A stretch of DNA of 5,226 nt from NCBI GenBank assembly GCA_002352135.1, contig DEHW01000081.1:1-5226 (forward strand). Reading direction: 5' to 3'. Numbering within the stretch: position 1 is the stretch's first letter; each line of letters begins with the position of its first letter. Made by a program: the position numbers and the translations under genes. Under the pieces are notes generated by a model, which worked only from the letters and a program-made list of their open reading frames with translations, had not been told where the DNA came from and made no database searches. This document shows, one piece after another, positions 5,115 to 5,226 of this stretch. The stretch is from Lysobacterales bacterium UBA2790 (lineage in GTDB: Bacteria; Pseudomonadota; Gammaproteobacteria; Xanthomonadales; Xanthomonadaceae).

Positions 5115-5226
5115 TACCGCTCGGACCAGTCGGTCCCGACGACGACCCGCCTCGCCGCCAGAGCGGCGGGGTACGCGGCTTGCGTCCGCACTGATCAGTT
5201 CTACCAGTGGGCCGCGATGTGCGCGA
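5115..5226. other. Non-coding tail after the DUF2269 gene
   Basis: No gene is supported here. The stretch holds a small hairpin at 5121-5139 (GGACC, loop AGTC, GGTCC, with two more pairs past a bulge), a strong hairpin at 5150-5171, and the 10-bp palindrome ACTGATCAGT (5190-5199). On the minus strand the last bases read AHIAAHW and then a TAG (5203-5201). This could be the end of a convergent gene from the right, but it is only seven codons. Confidence 0.5.
5150..5171. terminator. Strong GC hairpin, possible transcription end of the SDR-DoxX/DUF2269 unit
   Basis: CCTCGCCGC (5150-5158) pairs with GCGGCGGGG (5163-5171) over nine base pairs, one of them T-G, around the loop CAGA. It lies 35 nt after the DUF2269 stop, where a terminator or 3'-end protecting hairpin would be expected. 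There is no T-run on either side, so a classical intrinsic terminator is not demonstrated. Confidence 0.4.

Noticed and set aside
5204..5226. Seven minus-strand codons (AHIAAHW) before a TAG, as a convergent gene end.
   Set aside because: Too short to support a gene; noted as a possibility only.
1..5226. CRISPR arrays, tRNA or rRNA genes, insertion sequences and phage attachment sites.
   Set aside because: No repeat-spacer array, cloverleaf, transposase motif or paired terminal inverted repeats were seen; base use is even across the window, with no sign of recent transfer.

Overview
The window is high-GC DNA (roughly 60-65% G+C by eye) with tight gene spacing and strong GC-rich codon use. 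This fits a high-GC proteobacterium. A gammaproteobacterium of the Xanthomonadales type would be reasonable, but no marker here fixes the taxon.

Layout. (1) Positions 1-585 on the minus strand hold the N-terminal 195 codons of a class I S-adenosylmethionine (SAM)-dependent methyltransferase that runs off the left edge. (2) Positions 586-750 are a divergent control region. It contains a very good candidate PhoB operator (Pho box) and a GC-rich hairpin. (3) Positions 751-3150 on the plus strand are a two-gene unit: a BtaA/DUF3419-family enzyme (SAM:diacylglycerol 3-amino-3-carboxypropyl transferase) and, 3 nt after its stop, a GNAT/FemAB-like acyltransferase. (4) Positions 3151-3343 are a gap with a possible promoter. 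(5) Positions 3344-5114 on the plus strand are a second two-gene unit: an SDR-type NAD(P)-binding protein fused to a DoxX-like membrane domain, then a small DUF2269-type membrane protein whose ribosome binding site lies in the last codons of the first gene. (6) Positions 5115-5226 are a non-coding tail with two hairpins, possibly the end of a convergent gene unit.

How the genes may work together. BtaA-family enzymes build the homoserine ether head group of phosphorus-free betaine lipids, which replace phospholipids when phosphate is scarce. In the known systems the partner is BtaB, an N-methyltransferase, and the genes are under PhoB control. Here the BtaA homologue shares its upstream region with a divergent methyltransferase and is probably co-transcribed with an acyltransferase. 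The shared region carries two exact copies of the PhoB half-site exactly 22 bp apart, with a degenerate third copy midway, giving an 11-bp period. This points to a phosphate-starvation lipid-remodelling locus. The acyltransferase raises the possibility that the homoserine lipid is N-acylated, or otherwise modified, instead of or in addition to trimethylation. That is the most interesting, and still inferential, reading of the window. The downstream SDR-DoxX/DUF2269 pair looks like an independent membrane-associated unit of unknown substrate.
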